Source of the DNA: Atriophallophorus winterbourni
Lineage: Eukaryota > Platyhelminthes > Trematoda > Plagiorchiida > Microphallidae
Assembly: GCA_013407085.1 (NCBI GenBank)
Contig: JACCGJ010006484.1
Span: 1 to 64,000, forward strand
DNA: 64,000 nucleotides
Direction: 5' to 3'
Below are positions 52,930 through 64,000 of the stretch, piece by piece. Positions within the stretch are counted from its first letter, which is position 1; each line of letters starts with the position of its first letter. A program made the translations under genes and the position numbers. The notes beneath the pieces are model-generated. The model was not told the origin of the DNA. It ran no database searches and worked only from the letters and a program-made list of their open reading frames with translations.

Positions 52930-55900
52930 TAAACATGGGTGACGTTTGCTGACAAGGAATGTACTTAGAGTAGAGGACTACCACTACATCTCTCCGTAAA
53001 TCAGCTCCATCCGTCTCAATAAAGGCTGATCCAAGGCGGTCTTGAAGAGATGGTAGTTAATTTCAAGTGTTTACCACCCGCGTGAATGGCGTGCTAGCAT
53101 TACTCAGCCTCAGTCTTCTAGGCTTCTGCAACTTAAGGTCATGTTCACGAGTACTCGATTCACCTACTAATCGGACGAACTAAGGGAACTCGTTGCCATA
53201 TTGACCGAGAAGGATGTGGTGTGTCAGGAGCAGATAAAAATTTCCCTTCGAAGTTCTACGGGGTAAGGTTTCGGTAAGTTCCGTCTATCCTCGTACGCGA
53301 GGTGGCGCATACCATTAACCATCTTATACCCTCTCATAAGAGTCATGTTCTCCTTTTGACTAGGGAAATGTAACCGAAAGTTGAAATTATAACAGAGAAC
53401 GGACGTGTGCGTCTGAAACACATGTGTGGTAATGACAGCTAATGAACGCCGAATGGCCCAGAGCATCCTGGTAGCGCTGCCTATCATTCAAAAGTTTTCG
53501 CCTTCGCCTTCGAGGAATCCATAACAACAATCCTTAAGTCTTTTTCGACTGTCACCGCTCTAAAAGGCTTACCTCTCAGTAAGAATTCCTCAGCCGTGTC
53601 ACCGGAGCCTATGTGCTTGAAAACTGACTTGTCCTCCTTTATAGGCAGCGACTAGCGATTTGTCCAATTTACTAAGTCATAAACTGCTCGTTGCCATCGC
53701 TCGTGGCCATCGCGCAAACTGACCGAGGTCCAAAGTTTTAAATCAACCGCCAATGAAAAACAATCGATGGCTACCGCGTCTGGAATGTCGCTCACGATAA
53801 TCTTGAAAACAACGGTTTAAGAACAGATCTCTGTGACACAACTGAGCTCGCTATCACATCTGGAGGCAAAACGCAATTCACCTCTACACGGTTTGAATGC
53901 CTCGATCCCCGGCACTTTTAAATATTTAGACCTTCCTGCTTGACGTGTAATCGGCGGTGGGGCACACTTTTAAATGCGTTACTAAAGTCGGTAAAAACAA
54001 CAGCAACCGCTTGACCAGAATCAGTAAAAGCACACTAGCTTTATCGCGCCATGAGCAAGTTACTAATGAACGAGCGATCTTTGGTGAATCCATGTTGTTG
54101 TGGACAACAACGCCCACATTGTGAAAGACATTTCTGTGTTTTGACCCTGATAAACTTCTGTAAACATTTTCCTTTCACAGGAGTCACTGTGACCTGCCTG
54201 TAATTTGCGGATGAATACCGTCGTGTCCTGACGCGGATTGTGTGTCTACCTGTTCCAACAGAAGTCTAACCATCTCTAAATCTACATGAATATCAAAAAG
54301 GAGCTCACTGGTCTCAGCAAAAGAAGGGAAGTCACTGTCTTCAAGACTGTACACAGTGGTATTTCTCTTAACCAGAACTTTAACATTAAAACAATTCTTA
54401 TCCATTTCCTACCCACTATTATCCATCAGATTAGGAATGCATGGCGATGCCTTGGTGCAGCGACGAACATATGCGAATAAGCGTTTGAGTGCACAAGTAG
54501 ACTGATCAACTAATTGCTGCTAGTAATCTAAACGTTTGCTGCGTTTTCAAGCCGTGAAGATGTTCCTAGATTGCCGATATTTGTCGTAGACGGTGGCGCT
54601 TCTCCGGCTTACGAATAACGACCACAACCTTTAACGTTGCCGCGAAATGTTTCGAAGATCCTTTTCAAATCAAGGGGAAGCTTTTGCCTTAGGTCAACGC
54701 ATTAACAACAGAATAGCCATTTTATTAACTGTCCAGATATTTTTTTGGATCACCATCCAACAATCTTCAACATCAGCTAATTGATCGAAAAAAAATCGGG
54801 AAATGTGGCATCACGTAACTTATCCGCGTCCACCTTCCAAAAATTCCTACTGAGAATGGAATCTGGTGCCCAGACACTGAAAAGCTTCCTTATAAACTTA
54901 AAATGGCATGGTCACTACAACCTAATGGAGCTCTTATTTGAATCTGCCCATCATCAGTCGGCATTGGAGTGAATAGCAAATCCAAAATTGACTCACACCT
55001 AGTAGGTCGGATGGGAAACATGCAGCACAAATGCAGCACATTAAATATAGCATACAATAAGCCCAGTTTGAATAAACCAATAAATGCTAGGAGCCTTAAA
55101 ATACCCAATCAATTAGTTTGAAAGATCTACCGTACTGACTGACCTGTGAAATAAGTGTATCTGCCTGATTATTTGGCGAACGATATACGACATTTATTGC
55201 GGCAAAGGAAGCCGCAGTTCTTATACGGCACCATAAGTTTTCACCCAGAACAGCAGTCTTCTGGAAACGAACTAACACGGTGACCGAAATATTTTGTTTA
55301 AAGCATAACGCAAAACCACCACCGATTCTAGCGGCTGCTCGATCAGAGCGAATGATTTTATATCCATATAGGGCCAGCTCGAGATCATTCTGCTCTGGAG
55401 AAAGCCACGTTGCCATTTTTACGATAAAAGCTAGAAGGTCTTGCCTGATCCTCTCGAAGAGCTAATTTAGTTTGTTTCTCAAGCTCTTCGCGTTAAAATA
55501 TATCATTTATTAAGATCCTGAGCTCTCCAAAGACATACCATCAAAGGCTCCCAAAGAAATTTTGGCCTAATCCTCACAACCAGAAAATCCACAATGCGCA
55601 AGTTCGCTTCGCCTGTCGCCCCCGTACTTGCTTATTCCCAGAGTAGCTTTTCGCATCTTCACATGATCTTCCTGAGAAAGGTCACACAGGAGTTTAAGTT
55701 CGCTACCCTTCAACCCGTAAACCCTTTCTAGAAGTAAATTCACATGCTCCGCAGAGTCTAACACAATCTTTTAAGGGCTGGGGAGATCACCTGGCGCTAG
55801 ACCGCGGGATAGACTGAATACTAAGCGTAGCGATACACCCTTTTCCTTTCGCTGAAAAGGAGGGCAAGAACAGAGTTTAGACAGGCGCGTTCCTGATTAA

Positions 55901-56370
55901 TCCTGTAAATCGCCATCCTTCCGGTACATTAAAAAAGAATGTCACAGAATTTTCTACCCTCATCAGTGGTAATACTCTTGTCTTTGTAACTGAATACATT
56001 AGCCGGCTGCGGTACGTTCTAGATATCACTGAGTTCCTGAACGTTCGTTGCACCATCAAAAATAAATCTAATTTTTGTACGAAATGCATGTAAGGAAGCA
56101 ACTTCCGCAAAAGTGCGCATAGATTCAAATTGCAAACAAGCTTTTAACACAGAAAATGAGTGAACTTTTATCCACCTTTAAGGGCAAGTCACTATCTACG
56201 TTCCCTTCATCGAGAAATTTAGAGATTTCAGCACAATCAGTGTCGATTTAAAACTGACTGCCTGCGAGATTAACGTCACTAATACACATCTAGCTCTATT
56301 TCACCACAAAGAATGTGCATCCAGTTTAAATATATTTCACATTGGACAGCTTTAGGTTTTTCGGCAACCT
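52930..56370 (-). mobile_element. CR1/SR1-like LINE, long but decayed
   Basis: Read downwards from 56370. An unassigned 5' part comes first, with broken frames (for example 55764-55567), perhaps ORF1. The APE endonuclease follows at 55416-54890: LELALYGYKIIRSDRA, GGGFALCFKQNISVTVL, AINVVYRSPNNQADTLISQV, RPTRCESILDLLFTPMPTDD and PLGCSDHAILSL with the S-D-H motif intact. The RT start is about 54330-54180 (VRLLLEQVDTQSASGHDGIH). Scattered RT pieces follow (QHGFTKDRSFVT, VFTDFSNAFKSVPH), then YEDRRNLPKPYPVELRR-type C-terminal sequence (about 53280) and REHDLKLQKPRRLRLSNAST, FTRVVNT (about 53150-53080). The catalytic core is badly damaged. It ends at the LTR element. Confidence 0.75.
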
Positions 56371-56548
56371 TGTAACGCCGCTTGTTTTTCCTTATCAATA
56401 CATTGACCTTGACAATTAACTTCCGTTCGTTCGTGCGTGCATCGAAAACGCTCTGTACACGTTTTGGCTACCGCGATAAACCTTTCATCTCCTGTGCCTT
56501 TTCTTTAACGTTCTTGGGGATATTATTGTAGTAATCTGGTCTACTACA
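56371..56548 (+). repeat. 5' LTR
   Basis: tgtaacgccgcttgttttt...ctggtctactaca, about 90 percent identical with 58671-58847. A primer-binding-like stretch, ttgatgagcccgacgtgat, follows at about 56550. Confidence 0.82.
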
Positions 56549-57394
56549 AATTGATGAGCCCGACGTGATACACTAATCCTTCGTGTACTACAATTGGTAT
56601 GCCCAATATCCACGCACAATTCGAGATTTTTTCCGGTACGTCTTTTCCCGATTTACATCGGCGTTATTTTAGGATAATTTTTTTACCTCCTTTAACACGT
56701 TTTACATCAAAACGTCATATGCATCACATAACTACACTTGTTGATTAATTTACAAGTCGGGTTAGAACACAATCTACAGGGCAGTCAGTTTACTTTGTTT
56801 ACTGCTTGTAAGCCCCTCGTACATCAATCAACGGATCGTCGGTAGGTACTCTCCTAGAGAGACTGCACCAGGATTTTGTCAGTCATTTTACGACTGACAT
56901 ACGATATATCTTAGGTGCCACAATTCCTATCCTTACAACGTGTGTGATAGACTGGCCACTCTCCCTCGAACTCAGCGAAATCGCTGCAGTGCAAGCTACC
57001 GATGCCGACATCGCACAGCTCTGGGACGCCTATCATTTCATCACACCTCTCCCCTTGCCCGATGGTTTGGGCAATATCCTTTGCGACCTATCGCAAAGCG
57101 CTTTCCGACTACTTACCCGGTCTGCTTTTAGACGGCGCATTAGTCACACCATACGCAATCTTCCCCATCCTGACATTCGTGCTGGCGTTATGTTTCATAC
57201 GGGAAAATTTGTATGGTCGAAAGCCAGTGGGTACATGCAGCATGACACTGTCATGGCACCTACGCCATTTGGGATAATAACCGCTTGTACATCAAGTATA
57301 TACCCACAATCCGTCATCTCCACTTTGAGTATGCGCCCAGAACGGCACATTTGCCAATTATGTAGCGGGTATTTAACACGTTATTATCACTTGG

Positions 57395-57500
57395 TATATG
57401 CCCGTGCATGCTTTACGTACCTCATCACTATAACTCGGTCGTGGCCATAAAGCCATGCACCAGAGAGTTTTTTCTTTTTACTTCTCAGGTACACATGCAC
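57395..57500 (+). repeat. Internal direct repeat of the LTR element, copy 1
   Basis: gcatgctttacgtacctcat, ctcggtcgtggcc, ccatgcaccagagag and a pyrimidine run ending ttctcaggtac recur at 57968-58080. The end of each copy resembles a splice acceptor (pyrimidines, then CAG). Confidence 0.7.
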
Positions 57501-57967
57501 CCCCAGCTGTGGAAATCGTGGCACGCGCCACCCCCGGATCACTGACACTTGTCACCATCCTATCCGGTAACATGGAATACACGCATCCTTCGTGTATCCC
57601 CTCGGTACGCATGTACCTACCGCAGCGGAAAACGTGGCACGCGCCACCCCCGGATCGCCGACGCCTGTCGCCATCCCCCCGGTAGCCCCTACCATCAGCA
57701 CACGACACCCAACACGGGCGATCTCCCAAGACGGTCGTCATTGACCGTATCGGCAAGCATGACACTGTCTCAATCGACAGAGTCAAAGCGGCTTTCATGG
57801 ACGAGGAATTTGTCCCAAATGACCCAACGCCAACCCCGGCACCACTGGTCATTACCCCTCCAGTCCCTACTGCTAACCCAGAGCCGGCCACTACAGGAAC
57901 CAAACGTGCCAAACGGCAACCCGTTCGATTCGCAGATTTTGTTGTAGATAGTTAATACTTTCATATC

Positions 57968-58080
57968 TATCGGCATACACGCGTGCATTATTTCGTACCT
58001 CATTCTAATCACTCGGTCGTGGCCCTAAACCCATGCACCAGGGAGTTTTCTTTTTCTTCCCTCAGGTACGCACCCACCCA
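57968..58080 (+). repeat. Internal direct repeat of the LTR element, copy 2
   Basis: Second copy of 57395-57500, placed just after the pol stop codon (57954). Confidence 0.7.
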
Positions 58081-58658
58081 CCGCTGATGCCACCGAATCG
58101 CGCACCCTTCCTGGTCCACCTACGCTTGCCTCCAACTCACCCGGTAGCCTAACCACCAACACGAGCACCATTGTTCCAACACGCCTGTCATGTCTCACAA
58201 GGTCCCTACCAGCCCAGATTGACGCGCCAACCGATTCTCCTGGCGCGGCCGTTTACCATCCTTCTTCGGGACACAGGAAATTCTGAGCAGGAACTGTGTT
58301 TTCGAAGCTTCTGGTTCTTGTTGTCAAGCCTACGAATGCGCCTGTTTCTGCTCAAATTGGGTTCATACTAAGACCACGCCGAACAGGAAAATCCCGCTAG
58401 CAGCTCTTCACTCCATGTGAGGCGGCTCGGCAGTACGTTTACTCACATGTGAGACGCTACTTGGCTTAGTCCTGATCGGTTCACCGTACATCCTACTCTC
58501 GAACCACCGAAGATCGACCCACGCAGACCGAGCGCCCTGGCTGACTTCTATGTGACTGGTTGCTGAGAGACTACGTTCCTACCCGGGGTAACCTGACACC
58601 CGCATGCCCCACGCTACTGGCAACTCCTGATCAGAAGTCTTCGCTGGCCAGACTTCTT

Positions 58659-58670
58659 GGAGGGGGGCTG
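58659..58670 (+). other. Polypurine tract of the LTR element
   Basis: The purine-rich ggaggggggctg ends at the first base before the right LTR, as expected for the plus-strand primer. Confidence 0.7.
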
Positions 58671-58847
58671 TGTAACACCGCTTGTTTTTCATTATCAAAA
58701 CATTGACCTTGACAACAATTAACTTCCGTTCGTGCGTGCATCGTGAACGCTCTGTACACGTTTTGGCTACCGCGATAAACCTTTCAGCTCCTGTGCCTTT
58801 TCTCCAACATTCCTCGGGACGTTATTGTAGTAATCTGGTCTACTACA
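58671..58847 (+). repeat. 3' LTR
   Basis: tgtaacaccgcttgttttt...ctggtctactaca. It is followed directly by the CR1-like RT sequence. Confidence 0.82.
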
Positions 58848-60620
58848 GTTCTAGCCCATTTCTTCTCCACTGTCTTCAGCCCACGAAACACCGTTACCTG
58901 TCCCTTAACTCCCGTCATCTCACCCGAAAATATTTTACAACAACTAACTATTACCTCGGAGAGTGTCCTCCGCACATTGCTAAATCTCAACACGAGAAAA
59001 TCTCCCGGAGCTGACGAAATTACCCCGCTGATCCTCAAAAACCGTGCTTCTACTTTATGTACGACCCTGACTTACTTGTTTAGTCTCTCTTTAACCAATA
59101 GTTTCGTTCCACGTGATTGGAAGAATGGCATCATTACCCCAATCTCCAAAGGAGGAAACCGTTCCGAAGTATCCAACTATCGACCAGTAACTCTACTACC
59201 GGTGATTCTAAAGTGATAGAGCGCCTCGTAGCAAACAGCGTCACAAAACATCTGGAAGACAATTGCTTGCTCGCAGTCGAACAACACGGCTGCAGAAAAA
59301 GACACTCTTGCCTTTCAAACCTTCTGCTCGCCTTCGAAGACTGGACACAACTTGTAGACAAAGGTCTCACCATACACGCTTGTTATCTTGATATGTCAAA
59401 AGCATTCGATCTTGTCAACCACAGTCTGTTACTACAAAAATGGAGCTATGTGGAATCAAGGGTTCATTACTAGCCTGGTTTGAGGATTATCTCCGCGACC
59501 GTGTCATTCGAGTAAGGGCTGATGGTGCTTTGTCACGACCTATTGCAGTAACGAGTGGGGTGCCGCAGGGATCAGTGCTTGGACCACTTCTTTTCCTGAT
59601 GTATGTCAACGACTTACCTAAACTTGTTCGCTGCAAAATCTTGTTATTTGCGGATGACATCAAGCTGTGGACACAAGTACGTACAACTGAGGATTGCAGA
59701 GAGCTTCAGCTGGACCTCGATGGCTTACAAGACTGGTCAGTTAGAAATGAACTACCTTTCAATGTCAGAAAATGCAAGGTATTGACTGTTGGAAGACACT
59801 TCGAGTACTCCTACACCCTTGGTTCCCATATTCTTGAAAGCACTGACAAGGAGAAGGACTTGGGTGTCTGGGTGAGCAGCACTTTGAAACCGTCACATAA
59901 CGTCACAGCTGTCTATGAAAAGACGTCACGAGTACTGCTACTGCTAAAACGCGTGTTCGGGAGTTTCACTAAGCAAACCGTTCATCGAATAATTATTACG
60001 TACTTGAGGCCAACCATGGAGTATGCAGTTCAGGCTTGGTCACCCTGGCTACAGAAGGACATCAGCCTCTTGCAGAGAATATATCATCGAACCACCAAGC
60101 TCGTACGCGGTTTGAAGCACAAACAATACGAAAATCGTATTGCAAGTCTCAATCTATTCGAATTTCGCTACAGCCGTCTTAGAGGTGATTTGATACTTAT
60201 GTTCAATATACTGCATACCCCCAACCATCCCCTAAATCAACTACCACCCAGAACCAGCCGGAGTCACGACTATACAGTGCATATTCCCGACTCGAGACTA
60301 AACTGTCGAAGGTACTTTTATTCTGTACGTGAATGATTTACCTGTAACTCCCTACCTTGTAATGTTGCACATTCACCCAACTTGGATATATTCAAATTGA
60401 ATTTGGACAATTTCATGTTGACCAATCCAAACTTTGAACCTATATATTTTACACCATAAAAGCTTTGAACTTTGAAACCAGTTTCTGTCCAATGGATTTT
60501 TACTTGATTCATGAACTGCTCAGTAAGCAAACAAATCACGTTTTTCTACCCATGTTATTCGTAATTCTCATATTATTCTGTGGTTTTTGTCAAGCTATAT
60601 GCTTTTTAGACCATTAAAAT
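58848..60620 (+). mobile_element. CR1-like LINE, best-preserved RT of the window
   Basis: Three frames joined by two frameshifts (near 59200 and 59450) give a nearly complete RT: LNTRKSPGADEITPLILKN, VSNYRPVTLLPVI, AVEQHGCRKRHSCLSNLLLA, HACYLDMSKAFDLVNHSLLL (motif A), GVPQGSVLGPLLFLMYVNDL (motif B), KILLFADDIKLW (motif C, intact), DKEKDLGVWVSSTLKPS, and the C-terminus SPWLQKDISLLQRIYHRTTK to 60336. One TGA there is followed by more matching sequence (NSLPCNVAHSPNLDIFKLN). The 3' UTR ends ttagaccattaaaattgaat plus TTGAA repeats. The endonuclease and ORF1 are absent: the copy starts right at the LTR of the neighbour, either 5'-truncated there or cut by it. It is the master-like relative of the fragments at 3131, 39125 and 47590. 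Confidence 0.85.
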
Positions 60621-63600
60621 TGAATTGAATTGAAAAATGACGCTAGATACAACGAAGCATTAGAAAATATAATGAAACGCAAAATAAGGTTGAATTTAAA
60701 GTTCAAACTCGGAAATAAACCAGGAAGTGAAGTATTGTGTCAGGCCAAACAAGAAGAAATTTATACACAATTTGGCCTGAAGGGCAGACGCTGCAGTTAT
60801 TCAGCAAAACATGAATAAGCTTCATGATATCATTAGAAAACGTAGGAATTTTCTAAGTATATACATGGTATAACGAATGGTGAAATGGGTCGCACTCACG
60901 CTCAGAAAGCAGTTCAATATCCACCAATTATATGTGCACACCAAATATCCCGAAGGCAGAGAATCATTGAGTTTCGTTGACCAGGAAATATATTTGTTGA
61001 GCTCAACCATGCGTTTAACCGTCAAAATGTTATTGGTTGTGATGACTCAGAGAAAACCGCAAGCAGCAGTCGCGATAGCAGAAAAATAAGAACGAGTGAT
61101 AGCTAGCGGAAAAAAATAAATGTTTCATTTTTTGTCCATTCTTTGGATATCAAAAATGTTTAGCAAATAGGGGTTACCTGCAAAGTGCCAAATAACTGAG
61201 TCTCCTGGCAGCATTTATTTCAATAAAGTGATATTAACTGGTCTGAACCTTTACAAACTTCACCTCGATAAAAGACCGCTACTCACAACATTATACTTGG
61301 AAGCAGAGTACTAAATACTGCTTTGTTGAAATACCGTTCACAAAGTTAACCTTCCCGGCCTTCCGAATATTAGTGACAGTCGTTTGAAACTTATGTCGTA
61401 TTTTGTCTAAAAAGCTTGCACATCCATAGAAAATGCAGATGTCGTGTTGCTTTTACCGCTATTTTCTAAAGAAAAATGCCTATTAAAATAACGGTAGCAT
61501 GTTGAAGATCGCATAACAAAGTATAATTGGTTTGTTTCTACTCGTTTTGAGTTTTATCTATATACCTATTTCTTACTTCTTTCAGATGCGATTGCAGATG
61601 TTGCTTTGAGGTGAAATTTATCAGCTCGATTCGCATTTTACAATGAAATATCGGTTCTCGTTCTGATAAACTTCTTTATAACACATTTCCACTGACTTAG
61701 CACGAGCAATTCACACCATTGCAAATTTTATCTATTGGCATGGTTTAACTTACGTTAATTCAAAATGACCTGCTTCCCCGCGTTGAGTTGTTTCGTTTCC
61801 GGGAAATAGCTCAGCCCATCTTAATGCTTGCACAAACGAAGTTTCTAAAACTGCGCCGATGTGTCAAATAAGGATGAGTCTATTGCATCACGCTATCCGG
61901 CATTTCCTTCACTCTGATGCTAAACCGGTCTTCCTGAAAGAGAGCATAGGTTTTTCACCACCCTACAAGCTCTGTATGCAAGCTATTCTTAAGAATTATT
62001 TAAAAGTATATGTCTAGGTATGGGATGTGATATTCCATGAAATTTCGTTTTTCAGAATACATCTTCTACCGCTTGCTCCCAAGGACAACTACATGGGCTT
62101 ATTGACGGCGTTGACTGCAAGTAGAATGTTCTGGGTTAAGGAATTGAGTCAATCCCCGACATGACCTATCTCATAATAACCTTTCGGTAGGCAGTAAGGA
62201 AATCAGTGTATGCATTGGTATGGCGTCAATTTTCCAATCCAATTTGAAGCCTTGTGTCTTGAACAATCTGAAGTACAAAACGATGCAATCAATTGCTTTT
62301 CCACTGAATGGCTTTTCACATAATGCGGAAACTGTTAGCAATCATCAAAGAAATGCCAGTTTCATAATGCAGGTTTGTAGTGCATTATCATTCAACTTCA
62401 AAAACCTCTTCAATGTTGATTGAGTTTCGTCTATAGATTAAAAATTGTTCACTTTCAAAGAGTTACTTTAATATAAATTAAAATCAGCAAGTCAAAATTT
62501 GACTAGTTCAGTACAGCAAAGTTATTGAAATTGAGTTGAGCTTTCTTGGATGTTCCTAAATCATGTATGGAAATAACACTCACGCGTCCTTCATGGATAA
62601 GATGTGTTATTTATCCGATTTAAGTTGGGAAAATCTGCAGTATTGTAATCATTTGAACAAACGACAGACAGGTCACAAAATTACTGTTTCATTTACACAA
62701 TTTTGCCGTTTAATAGCATTTCATGGATTAGGTTTGAGCGAATTGATTACCATAGCGCTATGCGCCATTAAATTAAGTCATATTTTTCACGAAAATCACA
62801 CGATAACCTCAATAAGATTTACCTAAGCATGTTTTGCTAAAACTTGATTTGTTATACAGTTATTTCTTCCATATGATGAGATCGTAATTTTCCCAACATA
62901 CCCTTTATGAATTACGGATTAAAAAATTCATATCAACAATAGCTGTTTGGGAAATCCGGTCAATCTGTTGAACTAGCAGGTCGATAAATTATCTCACTCG
63001 ATAATAGTGTCCGTAATCCGTACATGTCTACAAGAATCGTGAGATTATTTTCTTGTATCAAACCGAAGTCTGCTCGGACCCACGTCGATGTCAATTACTA
63101 CGATTAGCTGTTCAAAATGTGTACATTCCGCAAAATGTATCCAACGGAAACGTCAGATTGTCATGATCAGCACATTGTTGCTAGGACTTGGACGCGCTAG
63201 CTGTGCAACGTAAACGAAAACTGATTTGTTGAAAATAACGTAAAAAGTTTCCGTTGGTCCGTGAACGGCTATGAATGTAACGTTTGCTTGCCTGGACTTT
63301 ATCGCTGATTCGATGCGCAAACTTCATCCCAAGACATGTCCCCTATACATGCATACATACATCAGCACGTACAATGCACATTTGTTATAGATGAAAAACA
63401 ACATGTGCACACATGCACACACAGATTTCGCTACCCATTTTCGCCAAGGCAAACAGCATCAAAGTTGGTGTATGTGTGCGGACGTCATTACAGCAGTGTC
63501 ATAAATAGTCGTTAAATCGAACGTCTATCATTATCGGCAACACTGAGCGAGACGCTTGAACAACGTCTATGAAATGTGTTGTTCGACGAAATTTGGTTCA

Positions 63601-64000
63601 ATATCTGCATGATCGGTGTCGTGTGAATTGACATGAGGCTCCCACGAGTTCAACCGTTATCGCATAATCGATTGAATTCGATCAACGGGACTGGTCGTTT
63701 TTCACTTTTCCGCGAGTTTTTCGGCGCCATGAATGAACGTGTGGTGTTTATATTGGTTTCTCCCCCTACCCTACCCTACCCTCACCCCTTAATCGCACGA
63801 GAGGTTGTTACATGTGCGATCGAAGTCTACAAGTTTGTGCATATTTACGTGTACAACTAACTACACGCACACGTTATAGGACAAGTCGAGCAGGTGCCGT
63901 TGTGACATTGTGCGATTTCAGGTGCTAAATCATCTAACGCATGGAAGACACGCACAATGGACCATGTGGCGTCGCCCAGTGTCAAAACTCGATGCGGGCA
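60621..64000. other. 3.4 kb without recognised genes
   Basis: Several short plus-strand frames. That at 60630-60818 (basic, ends YTQFGLKGRRCSYSAKHE) looks protein-like but has no family I recognise. The last 700 bases are less AT-rich and include CA-rich runs and a degenerate (CCCTA)n run at 63767-63786. They might border a gene outside the window. Confidence 0.35.

Larger units (their letters stand above)
56371..58847 (+). mobile_element. Gypsy-type LTR retrotransposon, internally deleted
   Basis: Direct repeats of about 178 bp (56371-56548 and 58671-58847) begin TGTAAC and end TACTACA. A polypurine tract, ggaggggggctg, stands immediately before the right LTR, which fixes the strand. Inside are the end of RNase H (FVSHFTTDIRYILGAT, about 56875-56925), the integrase start (DWPLSLELSEIAAVQATDAD, AFRRRISHTIRNLPHPDIRA, FVWSKASG; about 56944-57230) and the pol C-terminus (TVVIDRIGKHDTVSIDRVKA, then a Pro/Thr-rich tail ending RQPVRFADFVVDS at 57954). 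Gag, protease, RT and the integrase catalytic core are missing. Unlike its surroundings the interior is GC-rich. No clear target-site duplication. Confidence 0.78.

Noticed and set aside
57478..57912. Minus-strand open frame of 144 codons rich in Gly and Val
   Set aside because: Shadow of the GC-rich pol C-terminus on the plus strand; composition alone keeps it open.
63767..63786. Telomere-like repeat
   Set aside because: The units read CCCTA, not the CCCTAA expected for a TTAGGG telomere, and there are only about four.
1..64000. CRISPR arrays, operons, bacterial promoters or terminators
   Set aside because: The window is eukaryotic with spliced genes; no regularly spaced short repeats or gene clusters of that kind are present.

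Overview
The window is eukaryotic DNA, most likely from a flatworm and probably a trematode. Introns with GT..AG borders split two conserved animal genes. There is no operon-like gene packing. The spaces between and inside genes are filled with decayed CR1-like and RTE-like non-LTR retrotransposons, Penelope-like element (PLE) pieces, CsRn1/Gypsy-type LTR elements and short repeats carrying hammerhead-ribozyme motifs, a mix familiar from trematode genomes. The species cannot be named from sequence alone.

Two host genes can be supported, both on the minus strand. (1) A divergent B-type mitotic cyclin spans about 6197-16037. I could join six exons in frame (16037-15698, 13872-13466, 11952-11833, 10239-10027, 8517-8392, 6520-6197): a KEN-box N-terminal exon, a linker exon, three exons of the first cyclin box and one of the second. 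The first coding exon and the exact stop are uncertain. (2) DRC7, the transglutaminase-like/coiled-coil subunit of the axonemal nexin-dynein regulatory complex, has exons 46991-44736 and 41853-41203; the 2.9 kb intron between them is full of repeats. The two genes have no obvious functional link.

Layout: 1-1764 short CsRn1-like LTR element beside a broken CR1-like RT; 2985-3850 a repeat split by a CR1 3' end; 4563-5825 RTE and CR1 fragments; 6197-16037 cyclin with repeats in its introns; 16190-20790 CR1, RTE and PLE remnants and tandem ribozyme repeats; 23060-25515 an almost full-length but broken RTE-like element; 26050-30262 a CR1-like element, a separate endonuclease fragment and a ribozyme repeat; 30613-38720 mostly unassigned, with a CR1 fragment, a fold-back ribozyme repeat, a MULE-like transposase fragment and a tRNA-like repeat; 39125-40914 CR1 ends and a duplicated repeat; 41203-46991 DRC7; 47590-52929 sparse; 52930-60620 a CR1-like element, an LTR element and the best-preserved RT, side by side; 60621-64000 nothing recognised.

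The most interesting thread is a set of hammerhead-like motifs (core CUGAUGA ... GAAA, palindromic stem III, small stem II, complementary stem I) in at least two repeat families. One of them lies downstream of a PLE endonuclease, and another hammerhead-like motif sits right behind a second PLE fragment inside the DRC7 intron. This points to PLE-derived, self-cleaving repeat RNAs. All calls come from reading the sequence; no search or folding program was run.
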